DNA from: Anaerolineae bacterium
GTDB taxonomy: Bacteria > Chloroflexota > Anaerolineae > UBA4142 > SHND01
Direction: 5' to 3'
Length of the DNA: 63,673 nt
Assembly: GCA_021463195.1 (NCBI GenBank)
Contig: JAJTXZ010000020.1
Span: 1-63,673, forward strand
Below are positions 50,939-59,781 of the stretch, one piece after another. The notes below the pieces were generated by a model, which was not told the origin of the DNA, ran no database searches, and saw only the letters and a program-made list of their open reading frames with translations. The first letter of the stretch is position 1. Each line of letters opens with the position of its first letter. The translations under genes and the position numbers were made by a program.

Positions 50939-51253
50939 ATGAATCCAACAGCAGAAACAACAAAACCGCAACTGGTGCGCGAAGAATATGGCGGCGAAAT
51001 GTACGAATATTATCCGTTAGGCGAGTACGTTGTCGTCGCGCCCGGCGTCTGTGGCGGCAGACCCACGTTCAAGTACACGCGGCTGGAGGTGAGCGTGATT
51101 CTTTCACTTGTCGCGCGCGGAACGAGTATTTCGGAAATCCTCTGGCGATACGACGAGAGTCACATTAACGCCGACGCGATTACAGAAGCCGTGGAATTGG
51201 CTGATCGTGCTCTCATAGATTCTACGCGTTTTCTGCAACCAGCATTGGCATGA
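50939..51253 (+). CDS. DUF433-family antitoxin
   Basis: A 104-residue protein from ATG 50939, divergent from the GH3 gene with a TATAAT at 50914-50919. The DUF433 core reads VVVAPGVCGGRPTFKYTRLEVSVIL, followed by ISEILWRYDESHINADAITEAVELA. This helix-turn-helix domain is the usual antitoxin of DUF5615 PIN-like toxins. It overlaps the next gene by 4 bp, as expected of a toxin-antitoxin pair. Confidence 0.85.
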   Translation: MNPTAETTKPQLVREEYGGEMYEYYPLGEYVVVAPGVCGGRPTFKYTRLEVSVILSLVARGTSISEILWRYDESHINADAITEAVELADRALIDSTRFLQPALA

Positions 51254-51651
51254 TTATTCTTGACGAGAATCTTCAAGATAGGTTGATTCGTGAGGAGATT
51301 GCCCGGTGGTATCCGGGGCAGGTCATCTCTATCACCAAGCTGCGCCCACAAAGTTCAATTAAAGATGAGGCAATACCCGCTCTATTACGTCGTACAAATG
51401 AGCCGACTTTTGTCACAATCAACACGAATGATTTTTGGAACAAGATTCGAGCATCCGCTGCCTATTGCATCATCGCTATCGAAATCCCTAAAGAGCGTTC
51501 CCTCGAAATCCCCCGCCTCTTGCGCGAAATCTTCCAATTAGAAACATTCAAAACCAAAGCAGCGCGCATGGGTAAAGTAATCCATTGGACGCCGACGCGC
51601 ATCGAGTATTACGAAGAGAATCGGCGTATCATCGCCCTTCTCCAAGAATGA
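51250..51651 (+). CDS. DUF5615 PIN-like toxin
   Basis: A 133-residue protein whose N-terminus MIILDENLQDRLI carries the Asp-Glu pair of the PIN-like DUF5615 nuclease family. FVTINTNDFWNKI supplies the second acidic site. It follows the DUF433 antitoxin by overlapping start and stop. RNase activity is expected from the family, not shown. The length is slightly greater than common members. Confidence 0.85.
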   Translation: MIILDENLQDRLIREEIARWYPGQVISITKLRPQSSIKDEAIPALLRRTNEPTFVTINTNDFWNKIRASAAYCIIAIEIPKERSLEIPRLLREIFQLETFKTKAARMGKVIHWTPTRIEYYEENRRIIALLQE

Positions 51652-51678
51652 CAGCAGTTGCGTCACTTGCGGCAAAAG

Positions 51679-51722
51679 CGAAACCTTTTGACTTTTAGCT
51701 TTTAACTTTTACCTTTTACCTT
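51679..51722 (-). repeat. Heptamer tract encoding the sulfite oxidase C-terminus
   Basis: Units TTTTGAC, TTTTAGC, TTTTAAC, TTTTACC and TTTTACC at a period of seven. Read on the minus strand they encode the last residues KVKGKS and supply the TAA stop of the sulfite oxidase gene. Confidence 0.8.
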
Positions 51723-52766
51723 GACCCGATGCCACGCGTTATTCATATATCCCTTGAAATTCCACACATGCCGCGCCTCTTCGGGCTGGGTGTTTGACGC
51801 CGAATCGAACGCGCGCGCGATAATCTCCGCGTCTCCATTCTCCAGTATCAATCGCGCTTCCCAAAACGCCCACGCCCACTGTTGATCGCCTTGCGTGATG
51901 TGCGCGGTTGTCCAAGAATTTCCACCATCGCTTGAAACATCAACCCGCGCGATTTTTCTGCCTCCGCCGGTGATTGCGTAACCTTGCGCGAGAACCTCAC
52001 CCGAAACGATTTCGCCATCACGCGGCGACGTGATGACACAATTCACCGACAACTCGCTCAACTGCAAACCCGCGTTCCAATCGGCGGTTTCCGCGTTCGT
52101 CTGCGGCGGAAAGAGTTGGTACGCGTGTGCCTGAAAATAATTTTTTGAGGAAAACGCTTGAACCGTAATTTGCGCCAACCATTTCACACTGCGCGCGCCG
52201 ATATAGCCCGGAGCGATTACGCGCAACGGAAAACCGTGAATCGGTTCGAGCGCTTTGCCGTTCATTTCGTACGCGAGCAAAACGTCATTGCTCAACGCTT
52301 TGTCGAGCGCAATCGAAGCGCCAAATCCGACATTTTCGCCGTGACGAATCACCTCCTCCGCGCCCATGAACGCCACGTACTGCGCGCCGATTTTGATTCC
52401 CGCCGCGTTCAAAACTTCTTTTAACGGCACGCCGCTCCAGAACGCGTTGCCAATCGCGCCCGCTTGCCACGGCACTTCGCCCGGAATTTCTTTCAACGCC
52501 ATCAACTGGTCGCGCCGATTTCCCGCGCATTGCAGCGTCGCCATCACGGTGCGTTTCGGAAAATCGTTCAGCAATGTGTCGAGCGATAATTCGAGTTCGC
52601 GTTCCACCATGCCGTTGACGACGAGCCGAAAAGCTTGCGCGTCAATCTCGGGAACGTCGCCATGATTCCGCACGTAAAACAATTCGCGCGGCGTGATAAA
52701 ATTTTCGCGCAGCAGTTCCAGCGGCGGCTCGGCGTTGTAGGGCGAGGTGGTGTGGACGATGAGCAT
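51702..52766 (-). CDS. Molybdopterin-dependent sulfite oxidase family protein
   Basis: A 354-residue protein with the sulfite oxidase fold. The molybdenum-ligating cysteine is C80 in LQCAGNRR, pterin-binding features include GFPLRVIAPGYIGARSVKWL, and a C-terminal dimerisation domain ends in HVWNFKG. No signal peptide and no haem domain are present, so it appears cytoplasmic with an unknown electron acceptor. The last six residues derive from heptamer repeat DNA. Confidence 0.92.
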   Translation of the reverse strand: MLIVHTTSPYNAEPPLELLRENFITPRELFYVRNHGDVPEIDAQAFRLVVNGMVERELELSLDTLLNDFPKRTVMATLQCAGNRRDQLMALKEIPGEVPWQAGAIGNAFWSGVPLKEVLNAAGIKIGAQYVAFMGAEEVIRHGENVGFGASIALDKALSNDVLLAYEMNGKALEPIHGFPLRVIAPGYIGARSVKWLAQITVQAFSSKNYFQAHAYQLFPPQTNAETADWNAGLQLSELSVNCVITSPRDGEIVSGEVLAQGYAITGGGRKIARVDVSSDGGNSWTTAHITQGDQQWAWAFWEARLILENGDAEIIARAFDSASNTQPEEARHVWNFKGYMNNAWHRVKVKGKS

Positions 52767-52845
52767 AAGTAAAAAGTAACAAGTTCAAAGTTAAAAGCTA
52801 AAAGTACGGATTGTCTCTACTTTTAGCTTTTAACTTTGAACTTTA
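52767..52845. repeat. Perfect 26-bp heptamer hairpin at the ridA stop
   Basis: Arms 52781-52806 and 52818-52843 are exact complements built of AAAGTTA, AAAGCTA and AAAGTTC units, with an 11-base loop. The right arm touches the ridA stop codon (52843-52845). The left side fills the gap to the sulfite oxidase start. A run of A or T lies within the units, so terminator activity is possible. Confidence 0.85.
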
Positions 52846-53238
52846 GTTTGCGAGCGCAGCCGTCGCTTCAATCTCAATCAAAAGACCGGGAAACGCGAGC
52901 GCGCTGACGCCAATAAGCGTACTCGCGGGCAGACGCTGCGGATTAAAATACTTGGCGCGCGTTTCTGCCAGAATCTGACGCGACGCAGGGGTGTAATTGA
53001 CAATAAACGCCGTGACTTTGACAACGTCGTCGAACGTCGCGCCGACGCTCGCCAACGCGGTTTTGATATTTTCAAATGCCTGTTGGGTTTGCGCGAGCAA
53101 ACCGCCTTTCATCTCGCCGTTCGCGTCAATTCCGATTTGCCCGGAAATGAAAACCAGTCTGCGCGCATCGGTAGTGACAACGTGCGTGTAACCTGTCGGC
53201 GGCGCAATGCCTGCGGGGTTGATAAATTGGGTGGCCAT
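52843..53238 (-). CDS. RidA (YjgF/YER057c/UK114) family protein
   Basis: A 131-residue protein of this imine/enamine deaminase-like family. The start MATQFINPAG and the motif VFISGQIGIDANGEM are typical, and TAFIVNYTPASRQIL and the C-terminal PGLLIEIEATAAL complete the barrel. The Arg of the classic active site (usually in a segment near residue 105) is not evident, so deaminase activity is uncertain. It follows the remains of an MFS gene. Confidence 0.87.
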   Translation of the reverse strand: MATQFINPAGIAPPTGYTHVVTTDARRLVFISGQIGIDANGEMKGGLLAQTQQAFENIKTALASVGATFDDVVKVTAFIVNYTPASRQILAETRAKYFNPQRLPASTLIGVSALAFPGLLIEIEATAALAN

Positions 53239-53692
53239 AAATGCTCCTTTGGCTTGTCCTTTTCAAACAATGTCAACACTGCAACCAACACCGCCGTTCC
53301 AATCAACAACGGTGTCAACGTCCACGCGCCCAGAGCGCCGACGCTCACACCAATCACGAACGGCAAAATGATTCCGCCGAGTCCTGTCGCCGCAAGGAAA
53401 ATGCTCATCATTTGCGCGCTGGTTTTGGGATGCCGCCGCGGCGCTCATGCGTTTAGCGTTGTGAATACAACACTAAACGAAATTCCTGTCAAGGCAAAAC
53501 CAAGAAACGCAAGCAATGTAGCAAAATTCCCAGATTCGCAATCGGTTGTCCCGTCTCGCCCGCAATATATACGAGCGACGGTCCATAAAGCGTCGTAGAC
53601 GCGCCGAGCGTGAACATGTTCAGCAGCCCGGCGGGGAGGACGGTGGAGAGGGAAATTCCGCTTTGGCTTTGAGAAATTGTCAATTCGCTCAT
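53235..53692 (-). pseudogene. Remnant of an MFS transporter gene
   Basis: ATG 53690-53692 opens LPAGLLNMFTLGASTTLYGPSLVYIAGETG, a typical MFS first helix. A frameshift near 53522 is needed to read NFATLLAFLGFALTGISFSV. An in-frame TGA lies at 53445-53447, then MMSIFLAATGLGGIILPFVIG and a last helix follow. About 150 of the usual 400 residues remain, so a large internal deletion accompanies the breaks. The frame runs into ridA without its own stop. Confidence 0.75.
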
Positions 53693-53705
53693 TCTTGGCG
53701 ATCTA

Positions 53706-54074
53706 TCATGAAGAGGTAACTTTGTACTTTCTTTTATATTTACCACGTACCTTATTTCCCGGTGGCCGGATAACACGAATCAACAATGTTTCAATGTCTT
53801 TGATGTACTGCTGGCGGGGAACTTGATAGAACGAGAATTTATCCCACTGCCCGCGATGATGATCTTTCAATGCATGATTTTTCAAGCGACGGCGAAGACT
53901 TGTTTTCGACATTCCAACATAATACGGCTTGTCGCCTTTGAAGAGGATGTAAATGCCCATACCTCGATCTTTTCTGCCAAGTGCATAGACAAAGTTTTCA
54001 ACTTTCTCGCGTTCCATGTTTTTCTTAATGAGACGACTCTTGTCGCTTTTCTTTTTCGGTTTGGGCTCTTTCAT
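53706..54074 (-). CDS. Stand-alone GIY-YIG domain protein
   Basis: A 122-residue, Lys-rich protein. The GIY-YIG nuclease core reads GIYILFKGDKPYYVGMSKTS with RRRLKNH after it. A basic N-terminal tail of about 25 residues may contact nucleic acid. Such solitary domains occur in mobile or defence-linked islands as well as repair. A DUF3800 gene and a toxin-antitoxin pair nearby make this an accessory region. Confidence 0.8.
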   Translation of the reverse strand: MKEPKPKKKSDKSRLIKKNMEREKVENFVYALGRKDRGMGIYILFKGDKPYYVGMSKTSLRRRLKNHALKDHHRGQWDKFSFYQVPRQQYIKDIETLLIRVIRPPGNKVRGKYKRKYKVTSS

Positions 54075-54259
54075 GGTCTATATCCTACAACCAATTATGC
54101 CGCCCCTCACGAGCGGCACAATCATTTTACATTCCCGCCGCGAACTTGACACCTGAAATACGCCGCGAAAAATCATTGACGCGTCTCTCCATCGCGGCTA
54201 TAATAGAATCATCAAATAAACCAAGTTCGTTCCGATTCGGGATGAATCGAGTTTACTCG

Positions 54260-54331
54260 CCCCCAGCGACAAGCCCGCCGCCTGTGGTGGACTTTTCCGA
54301 CGAGGTTTCCTCGTTTGGAAATAGCTGGGGG
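54260..54331. other. Compact structured element, candidate small RNA
   Basis: Outer arms CCCCCAGC (54260-54267) and GCTGGGGG (54324-54331) close a 72-base element with an inner hairpin ACGAGG-TTT-CCTCGT. It occupies the 261-bp gap between the GIY-YIG and DUF3800 genes and ends just before the DUF3800 stop. No clear T run follows. It could be a structured RNA on either strand or a folded 3' element. Confidence 0.35.
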
Positions 54332-54335
54332 TGTT

Positions 54336-54962
54336 TTATGTACCGTCACTTCTGACCCACCACAAGTCAGATACTTTGTGGCGAAACGACATAAAATATT
54401 CCTCTTCGTGTCGCATTGCATAATGCATGATTGCACCTGCTAGCATATCAGCAAGCTGCAACCCATCATGTTGCTGCGAACGTCCACCCACAATTTTGCT
54501 GAATGGACGTGTGCGTTTGGTTTTCTTGCACTCGTGAGAAAGTTTGATTCGCAACGCGCGACAAAGCGCATCTGTACCGGCATCAATCATCATTACATCA
54601 TTTGCAATATCAAGCTCCGACGCCCGCAAGACGAGCCGGGAAATAAGCTCTACCGCAAAGTCCTGATGATTCATACGCGCGAAAGCAGGACCTAAACTCT
54701 TTTTGTCAATGACTGCTGCGCGCACGCGAAAATTAATAGATTCGATTTCCTTGAAAAAAGACTCTTTCTGTTTCGGTTTTGCGCGATAGTACTTGATTTC
54801 AAAATCACTTGGCAAGTGAAATTCGCGTCGGTGTATCGCGAGTTCTGGCAATGGATCATTATGCGCTATTTGAACCATTGCCAGAATCAGATAGCGGGTT
54901 ACACCTTGGCTCTGACCTAATCCCCAATTCCCCGACTCGTCAAGATGATGATATTGTGTCAC
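54336..54962 (-). CDS. DUF3800 protein, RNase H-like fold
   Basis: A 208-residue protein with the DUF3800 opening HHLDESGNWG, the central acidic MMIDAGTDAL and the late QQHDGLQLADMLAGAIMHY motif. The acidic residues suit an RNase H-like metal site. Members are often found near mobile or defence genes; activity is not established. No partner gene is obvious in the 6 kb around it. Confidence 0.85.
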   Translation of the reverse strand: MTQYHHLDESGNWGLGQSQGVTRYLILAMVQIAHNDPLPELAIHRREFHLPSDFEIKYYRAKPKQKESFFKEIESINFRVRAAVIDKKSLGPAFARMNHQDFAVELISRLVLRASELDIANDVMMIDAGTDALCRALRIKLSHECKKTKRTRPFSKIVGGRSQQHDGLQLADMLAGAIMHYAMRHEEEYFMSFRHKVSDLWWVRSDGT

Positions 54963-54973
54963 GATGAAGGCAA

Positions 54974-56116
54974 TTATTTTAATTTCGGCAGTGGCGTTAA
55001 TTTCTCCACGTTCATTGCCCGCGCGCGCACCAGATACGCTTCAATCCAGCCGCGCGCTTGATTTGGATGTTCGCTTGCCCAGATGAGCGATTCGTGGTCG
55101 AGCGAATTGATGCGGTCGTTCGCCACGCGCAAGGCATCCATCGAAATTTTTAGCGCAGTGTCCACGGGCATCCGTTCGGGATTGATGTCAATGCCGAACC
55201 ATCCTTCATAGCCGTACATTTTCAACGCGTACAACATCGCCTCGTTCGCTTCCGTCGAAATCACGCCGACGTTCAAATCTTGGTCGTAATTGCCGAGCGG
55301 CTGCGAATTGAGATGCACATGCGCGAGGCGCGCGTACTCCATCACCAGCCCGTACGCGTAGGGCAAATCTTCATACCCCATCAACATGTGCCCCACTTCG
55401 GGATTCATCGCCACGAGCGCGTGCCCTTCGTCCAACAATTTTCTGTTGTCGGGATGTTTCAACATGCGCTCCACTTTTTCGCCGAGCAAAATGCCTTCAG
55501 AGGTGTAGCCGTACAAAATGTGTCCGCGCGGTTCATACGGTTTCGGCTCGAACGCGACGCGCACGCCGGGTACCGCGTCCAACGCTTCCGCCATGCCTTC
55601 CGCGAAACGATCACGCGCCGCGCGCAAATCGGCGCCGAATCCATTTTCGTAGCCGTCAATGCCGGGCCACACAATCATAAATTCCGTGTCGAGTTCTTTG
55701 TTCAAACGCGCGGCACCCTTGACGCGTTCAATCGCCGCGCGGCGTATTTCGGGAATCGGATTCGAGAGCGAACCCCATTCAAATTGTTCGTCCCAAAACA
55801 ACAGCGGAATGACGGTGAGAATTTTGATTCCCGTCTCGTGCGCGAATTTTTTCCAGAGGTCAAGATTGTCCTCGTTGATTTCGTTCGGGTAATGCGCTTC
55901 CATCGCGCCGAGTCCATAGTCCTTGAGCGACGCGGCAATTTCCAAACGCGCGGGAATATCGAGCGTCGGTTTATATTTGTCGTGAAAGCGCGAATTGGGC
56001 GGCGAAAAAAACCACACGCCTGCAGAAAATTTCAAATCGAGTTCAAACGTTTTCAGGTGTTGAACCAATTCGTCAGGCGTGCGGCGAAGGGATTGCGAAC
56101 GCAAGTCTCGTAACAT
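54974..56116 (-). CDS. TIM-barrel sugar isomerase-like protein
   Basis: A 380-residue protein of the xylose isomerase-like TIM-barrel superfamily. Features include IAASLKDYGLGAMEAHYPNE, the metal-ligand candidates in AFEPKPYEPRGHILYG, and MNPEVGHMLM followed by LAHVHLNSQP. Exact activity is unknown; a ketose/aldose isomerase feeding xylulokinase would fit the neighbourhood. It is followed by repeat DNA and two further sugar genes on the same strand. Confidence 0.8.
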   Translation of the reverse strand: MLRDLRSQSLRRTPDELVQHLKTFELDLKFSAGVWFFSPPNSRFHDKYKPTLDIPARLEIAASLKDYGLGAMEAHYPNEINEDNLDLWKKFAHETGIKILTVIPLLFWDEQFEWGSLSNPIPEIRRAAIERVKGAARLNKELDTEFMIVWPGIDGYENGFGADLRAARDRFAEGMAEALDAVPGVRVAFEPKPYEPRGHILYGYTSEGILLGEKVERMLKHPDNRKLLDEGHALVAMNPEVGHMLMGYEDLPYAYGLVMEYARLAHVHLNSQPLGNYDQDLNVGVISTEANEAMLYALKMYGYEGWFGIDINPERMPVDTALKISMDALRVANDRINSLDHESLIWASEHPNQARGWIEAYLVRARAMNVEKLTPLPKLK

Positions 56117-56117
56117 G

Positions 56118-56218
56118 GCAAAAAAAGAGACTAGAGATTAGAGATTAGAGATTGTTTCGTTCCTTGCAATGACGGTCTCCAGTCTCTGGTCTCCAATCCC
56201 CAATCTCCAATCTCTAAT
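56118..56218 (-). repeat. Heptamer tract at the Gfo/Idh/MocA stop codon
   Basis: The minus strand reads TAGAGATTGGAGATTGGGG from the stop codon of the oxidoreductase gene. After an unrelated stretch of about 30 bp, complementary units (AATCTCTAATCTCTAGTCTC) end just before the TIM-barrel gene start. Confidence 0.82.
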
Positions 56219-57404
56219 ATTTCACATCAACGCGTCGTCCCGATTCCGCGCTCTGCAAAATCGCGTCGCAGATGACGGCGTTGCGATAGCCGTCGGTGAA
56301 ATCGGCGCCGTAGGGCGCGACGGATTTGTTATTGACAATCGCGTCGAGGAGATGATTGATTTCGTGAACAAAGGTGTGTTCCCAACCGATGATGTGCCCT
56401 TGGGGCCACCAGTTGCTCCAGAACGGATGATACGCTTCGCTGACGTTGATGGCGTGAAACCCTTGCGTCTCGCGCGGTTCTTCGCCAACCCAAAACACTT
56501 GCAATTCATTCATCCGTTCGAGATTAAAAACGATGCTGCCCTTTTCGCCGTTGATTTCAAATGAATTGAAATTTTTGCGTCCACCCGCGAAACGCGTCGC
56601 TTCGACGGAACCAAGCGCGCCGTTTTCAAATTCCACCGTCGCGACGAACGCATCATCCACGTCCACTTTTTTCAACGCGCCCGTGCCATCGGGCCGTTCA
56701 GTAATAAATGTTTGCGTCGCCGCGCTCACGCGGCGCGGTTCGCCGACGAGAAAACGCGCGAGGTCAATGATGTGCGCGCCGAGATCGCCCAACGCGCCGC
56801 TGCCCGCTTGCGCTTTGTCGAGGCGCCAAATGTGCGGCGTGTGGTAATGCGGCATAATCCATTCTTGCAAATAGACCGCGCGGTAATGATAAATTTGTCC
56901 GAGTTTTCCCTGTTCAATCAAATCGCGCGCGAGCCGCACGGCGGGAACGAAACGATAATTGAACGCGACGGCGTGTTTCACATTCGCTTTTGTCACCGCA
57001 TCCAACATCGCGGCGGCTTCGTTTGCGTTTCGCGCCAATGGTTTCTCGCACAAGATATGTTTGCCAAGTTGCGCGGCGGCGATGCACGGTTCCGCGTGCG
57101 CGTCGTTCGGTCCGCCATTGTCAAAAAGTTGCACCTCATCGTCATTCAGCATTGCGCGCCAATCGGTGTAAAATTTTTCATAGCCGTAACGTTCCGCCGC
57201 CGCGCGCGTCGCCTCTTGATTGCGTCCGCAAATCGCGACGAGTTTCGGAATTGCGACGGACGGATACATCATGTACGGAATTTTTTTGAACGCGTTCGAG
57301 TGCGCCTTGCCCATGAACGCATACCCAAGCATCCCAACGCCAATCATCGGCGCAGCGGTTTCCGCGCGCGCGGCTGCCATTGTGGTGAATCCGGTTTCGG
57401 ACAT
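56214..57404 (-). CDS. Gfo/Idh/MocA family oxidoreductase
   Basis: A 396-residue NAD(P)-dependent dehydrogenase. The Rossmann motif is GVGMLGYAFMGKAHSNAF (about 22-39), the hallmark EKP appears in ILCEKPLARN, and a His/Lys pair in the C-domain (DLGAHIIDLARF) completes the active site. These enzymes oxidise or epimerise sugars and inositols. The start may be ATG 57404 or a Met about 20 residues on. It lies between two TIM-barrel sugar genes, a common catabolic grouping. The stop TAG belongs to a heptamer tract. Confidence 0.88.
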   Translation of the reverse strand: MSETGFTTMAAARAETAAPMIGVGMLGYAFMGKAHSNAFKKIPYMMYPSVAIPKLVAICGRNQEATRAAAERYGYEKFYTDWRAMLNDDEVQLFDNGGPNDAHAEPCIAAAQLGKHILCEKPLARNANEAAAMLDAVTKANVKHAVAFNYRFVPAVRLARDLIEQGKLGQIYHYRAVYLQEWIMPHYHTPHIWRLDKAQAGSGALGDLGAHIIDLARFLVGEPRRVSAATQTFITERPDGTGALKKVDVDDAFVATVEFENGALGSVEATRFAGGRKNFNSFEINGEKGSIVFNLERMNELQVFWVGEEPRETQGFHAINVSEAYHPFWSNWWPQGHIIGWEHTFVHEINHLLDAIVNNKSVAPYGADFTDGYRNAVICDAILQSAESGRRVDVKY

Positions 57405-57413
57405 TGTTGTCTG

Positions 57414-57480
57414 GTGGAGACTAGAGATTGGAGATTAGAGAACGAGTCTCCAGTCTCCAATCTCCAATCTCCAATCTCTA
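57414..57480 (-). repeat. Heptamer hairpin at the second TIM-barrel stop codon
   Basis: The minus strand reads TAGAGATTGGAGATTGGAG from the stop codon (57478-57480). Units of the opposite sense follow after about 40 bp, allowing a long hairpin. It fills the whole gap to the Gfo/Idh/MocA gene. Confidence 0.82.
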
Positions 57481-58476
57481 CTTTTTCGAAAACGCCGCAT
57501 CAAACGCCACCGCGCTCGGCGCGAAATCGGCGCGGCGGACAAACGCCAACGCGTCTTGCGCGCCCCATTCGCGGTCCATCCCTGAATCTTCCCATTCAAT
57601 CGAAAGCGGGCCCTGATAGCCGATGCGATTCAACGCGCGGAATAAATCTTCAAACTTGACGTCGCCGTGGCCGGGCGAAACGAATGTCCAGCCGCGCGCC
57701 GCTTCGCCAAAGTCGAGATGCGAACCAAGAATGCTGCGGCGTCCATTTAAAAGTTTTTTGGAATCTTTGACGTGAACGTGATAGATGCGCTCGGCGAATT
57801 CCAAAACAAATTCCGCGCTGTCGAGAAATTGATGCGCGAGATGGCTGGGGTCAAAATTGATGCCGAACTCGGGACGATTATTTAGCGCGTCCAACGCTTT
57901 ACGCGTTGTCACAAAATCGTACGCGATTTCGGTGGGATGCACTTCGAGTCCAAACTTGACGCCCTCGTTTTTGAAAACGTCCATGATGGGATTCCAACGA
58001 TTCGCGAAATCTTGGTACCCTTTTTCAATTTCTCGCCAATCGTTCGGCGGAAACGAATACAGCATGTGCCAGATGGACGAACCCGTAAAGCCGTTCACTT
58101 GCGTCACGCCAAATTTCGCGGCGGCGCGCGCCGTGTCCATCACGCATGACGCGGCGCGTTGACGCACGCCTTCGGGGTCGCCGTCGCCCCATACTTTGGC
58201 GGGTAAAATTCCTTTGTGCCGCGCGTCAATGTTGTCGCACACCGCTTGTCCGACGAGATGTGTCGCAATCGCAAAACATTGCAAATTGTATTTCTGTAAC
58301 AGCGCGCGTTTATTTTTCACGTAATCCGATTCAGCGAGCGCGCGCATCACGTCGAAATGGTCGCCCCAGCACGCGAGTTCGAGACCATCAAAACCCCACG
58401 CGTTCGCTTTTTGCGCCAGCGTTTCGAGCGGCAAATCCGCCCATTGTCCGGTGAATAGGGTGACGGGTCGAGGCAT
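57478..58476 (-). CDS. Sugar phosphate isomerase/epimerase-like TIM-barrel protein
   Basis: A 332-residue protein from ATG 58474-58476 behind AGGAG; the open frame upstream is repeat [47 protein letters not shown] and [10 protein letters not shown] supply Glu, Asp and His metal ligands as in the AP-endonuclease-2-like isomerase group. Usually found with Gfo/Idh/MocA enzymes, as here, in inositol or keto-sugar catabolism. Substrate not assignable. Confidence 0.87.
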   Translation of the reverse strand: MPRPVTLFTGQWADLPLETLAQKANAWGFDGLELACWGDHFDVMRALAESDYVKNKRALLQKYNLQCFAIATHLVGQAVCDNIDARHKGILPAKVWGDGDPEGVRQRAASCVMDTARAAAKFGVTQVNGFTGSSIWHMLYSFPPNDWREIEKGYQDFANRWNPIMDVFKNEGVKFGLEVHPTEIAYDFVTTRKALDALNNRPEFGINFDPSHLAHQFLDSAEFVLEFAERIYHVHVKDSKKLLNGRRSILGSHLDFGEAARGWTFVSPGHGDVKFEDLFRALNRIGYQGPLSIEWEDSGMDREWGAQDALAFVRRADFAPSAVAFDAAFSKK

Positions 58477-58492
58477 CGTTCTCCTGGATTCA

Positions 58493-58600
58493 AAACTCAA
58501 AGTAAAAAGCTCAAAGCTAAAAGCGCATTCCACTTGCGAAAAAACTTTTAGCTTTGAGCTTTTGGCTTTTTACTTTTTTACTTTTCAACCTTTAAAAGTT
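58493..58600. repeat. Heptamer hairpin upstream of the TIM-barrel gene
   Basis: AAAAAGCTCAAAGCTAAAAG and CTTTTAGCTTTGAGCTTTT are complementary arms made of AAAGCTA/AAAGCTC units. Further units (TTTTTAC, TTTTTTAC) extend to 58600. It lies between the cytochrome gene 3' end and the TIM-barrel gene 5' end. Confidence 0.78.
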
Positions 58601-58682
58601 TGACCCGAAAAAGTTTTCAGCGCGCCTTGTGGATCGCGTCGCCGGAGCGCGCCGAGCGCTTTTTCGGGTCATTGCCCTATTG

Positions 58683-59672
58683 TCAGCGCGTACGTCGCGC
58701 GCCGCGCCAGACAAACGCGCCGGTAACCAACAATGCGCCGCCCAAAGCGATCAACGCAAACGTCAGCGGCAAATTATTCATGTCACCGCCAGTCGCAGGC
58801 AGCGTCGCGGGCGCCGGAGTATTATTCACTGCCGGAATCGTCTTCAAGTACGCCGCAATCGCCGCGCGGTCCGCGTCAGTCAATTTGCTAAAACCGCCGG
58901 CAACCACTTGAGCCATCAAACCGCCCACCGCGCTGCCATCGGGACGCTGTCCGGTTTTCAACAGATTCACGATTTGTTCTTCCGTCCAAGTTCCAATTCC
59001 GGTTTCCATGTCCGGCGTAATATTCGCCGCGACTTCGCCCTCGACCACCGAACCTGCCAAGAACTTGTCCATCATGGGCGCGCCCTGCGCGTCCGTCGGA
59101 GTGTGACAACCGCTGCAATCTGAAACATGCTTTACCAGATACTCGCCGCGGGCGGCGCCTTCCGTCGGAGCTGTCGCGGGCGCTTGTGGCGGCGTGAACG
59201 GCGGAACCGGAATCTTGAGATCATCTTTTGGCACATCATTGCTGACCGGCGGCACCGTTTTGATGTATGACGCCAAATCATACGCGTCCTGGTCCGACAT
59301 GCCGCTAAAATTCTGATACGGCATTATCGGGAACAGCATTCCGCCGTCCGGCGTCTTGCCGGTGCGAATCGCAGTCACGATATCGGCTTCGCTCCATTTA
59401 CCCAACCCTGTCGCCTCGTCGGATGTGAGATTCTTGGCGAACACCACCCCCAATGGGCCCAAATCATACTTGGCGCCTCCAGCAAGAAAACCCGCCTCGG
59501 ACATGTGACAGCCGCAGCCCGCCGCCGCCACAAAGATATACGACCCGCGCGTCGGGTCGCCTTTCATTTCTTGCGCGGGCGGCGCGGCTTGCGTGCTTGC
59601 TGAAAACGCCGCCGCCACAAACATCAGTATCGCTGCCGCGAACATTGCGCCCGCGATTATTCGTCGTTGCAT
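58683..59672 (-). CDS. Exported two-domain cytochrome c with LPXTG-like tail
   Basis: A 329-residue protein from ATG 59670-59672 behind GGGGAGAG. The signal peptide ends near ASTQAAP (about residue 30). Two cytochrome c domains follow. The second has a normal site, CSGCH; the first reads AAGCGCHM, in which the two Cys are separated by a single residue (CXCH). Later Met residues (FPIMPYQNFSGMS) are sixth-ligand candidates. The C-terminus is LPATGG, a hydrophobic helix and RGARRTR, the layout of a sortase cell-wall sorting signal. No sortase gene is in the window. Confidence 0.87.
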   Translation of the reverse strand: MQRRIIAGAMFAAAILMFVAAAFSASTQAAPPAQEMKGDPTRGSYIFVAAAGCGCHMSEAGFLAGGAKYDLGPLGVVFAKNLTSDEATGLGKWSEADIVTAIRTGKTPDGGMLFPIMPYQNFSGMSDQDAYDLASYIKTVPPVSNDVPKDDLKIPVPPFTPPQAPATAPTEGAARGEYLVKHVSDCSGCHTPTDAQGAPMMDKFLAGSVVEGEVAANITPDMETGIGTWTEEQIVNLLKTGQRPDGSAVGGLMAQVVAGGFSKLTDADRAAIAAYLKTIPAVNNTPAPATLPATGGDMNNLPLTFALIALGGALLVTGAFVWRGARRTR

Positions 59673-59781
59673 TTTTTTCTCTCCCCTTCCATCTTGCGCT
59701 TGCGTTCGACGCGATCCATCCAATCTAAATATATTTTATTATTTTTTTATTATTCACGCAATGCGCCCTATAGCTCAGATT

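Noticed and set aside
53109-53411. Intact 100-residue membrane protein
   Set aside because: It is the tail of the broken MFS gene running out of frame into ridA, not an independent gene.
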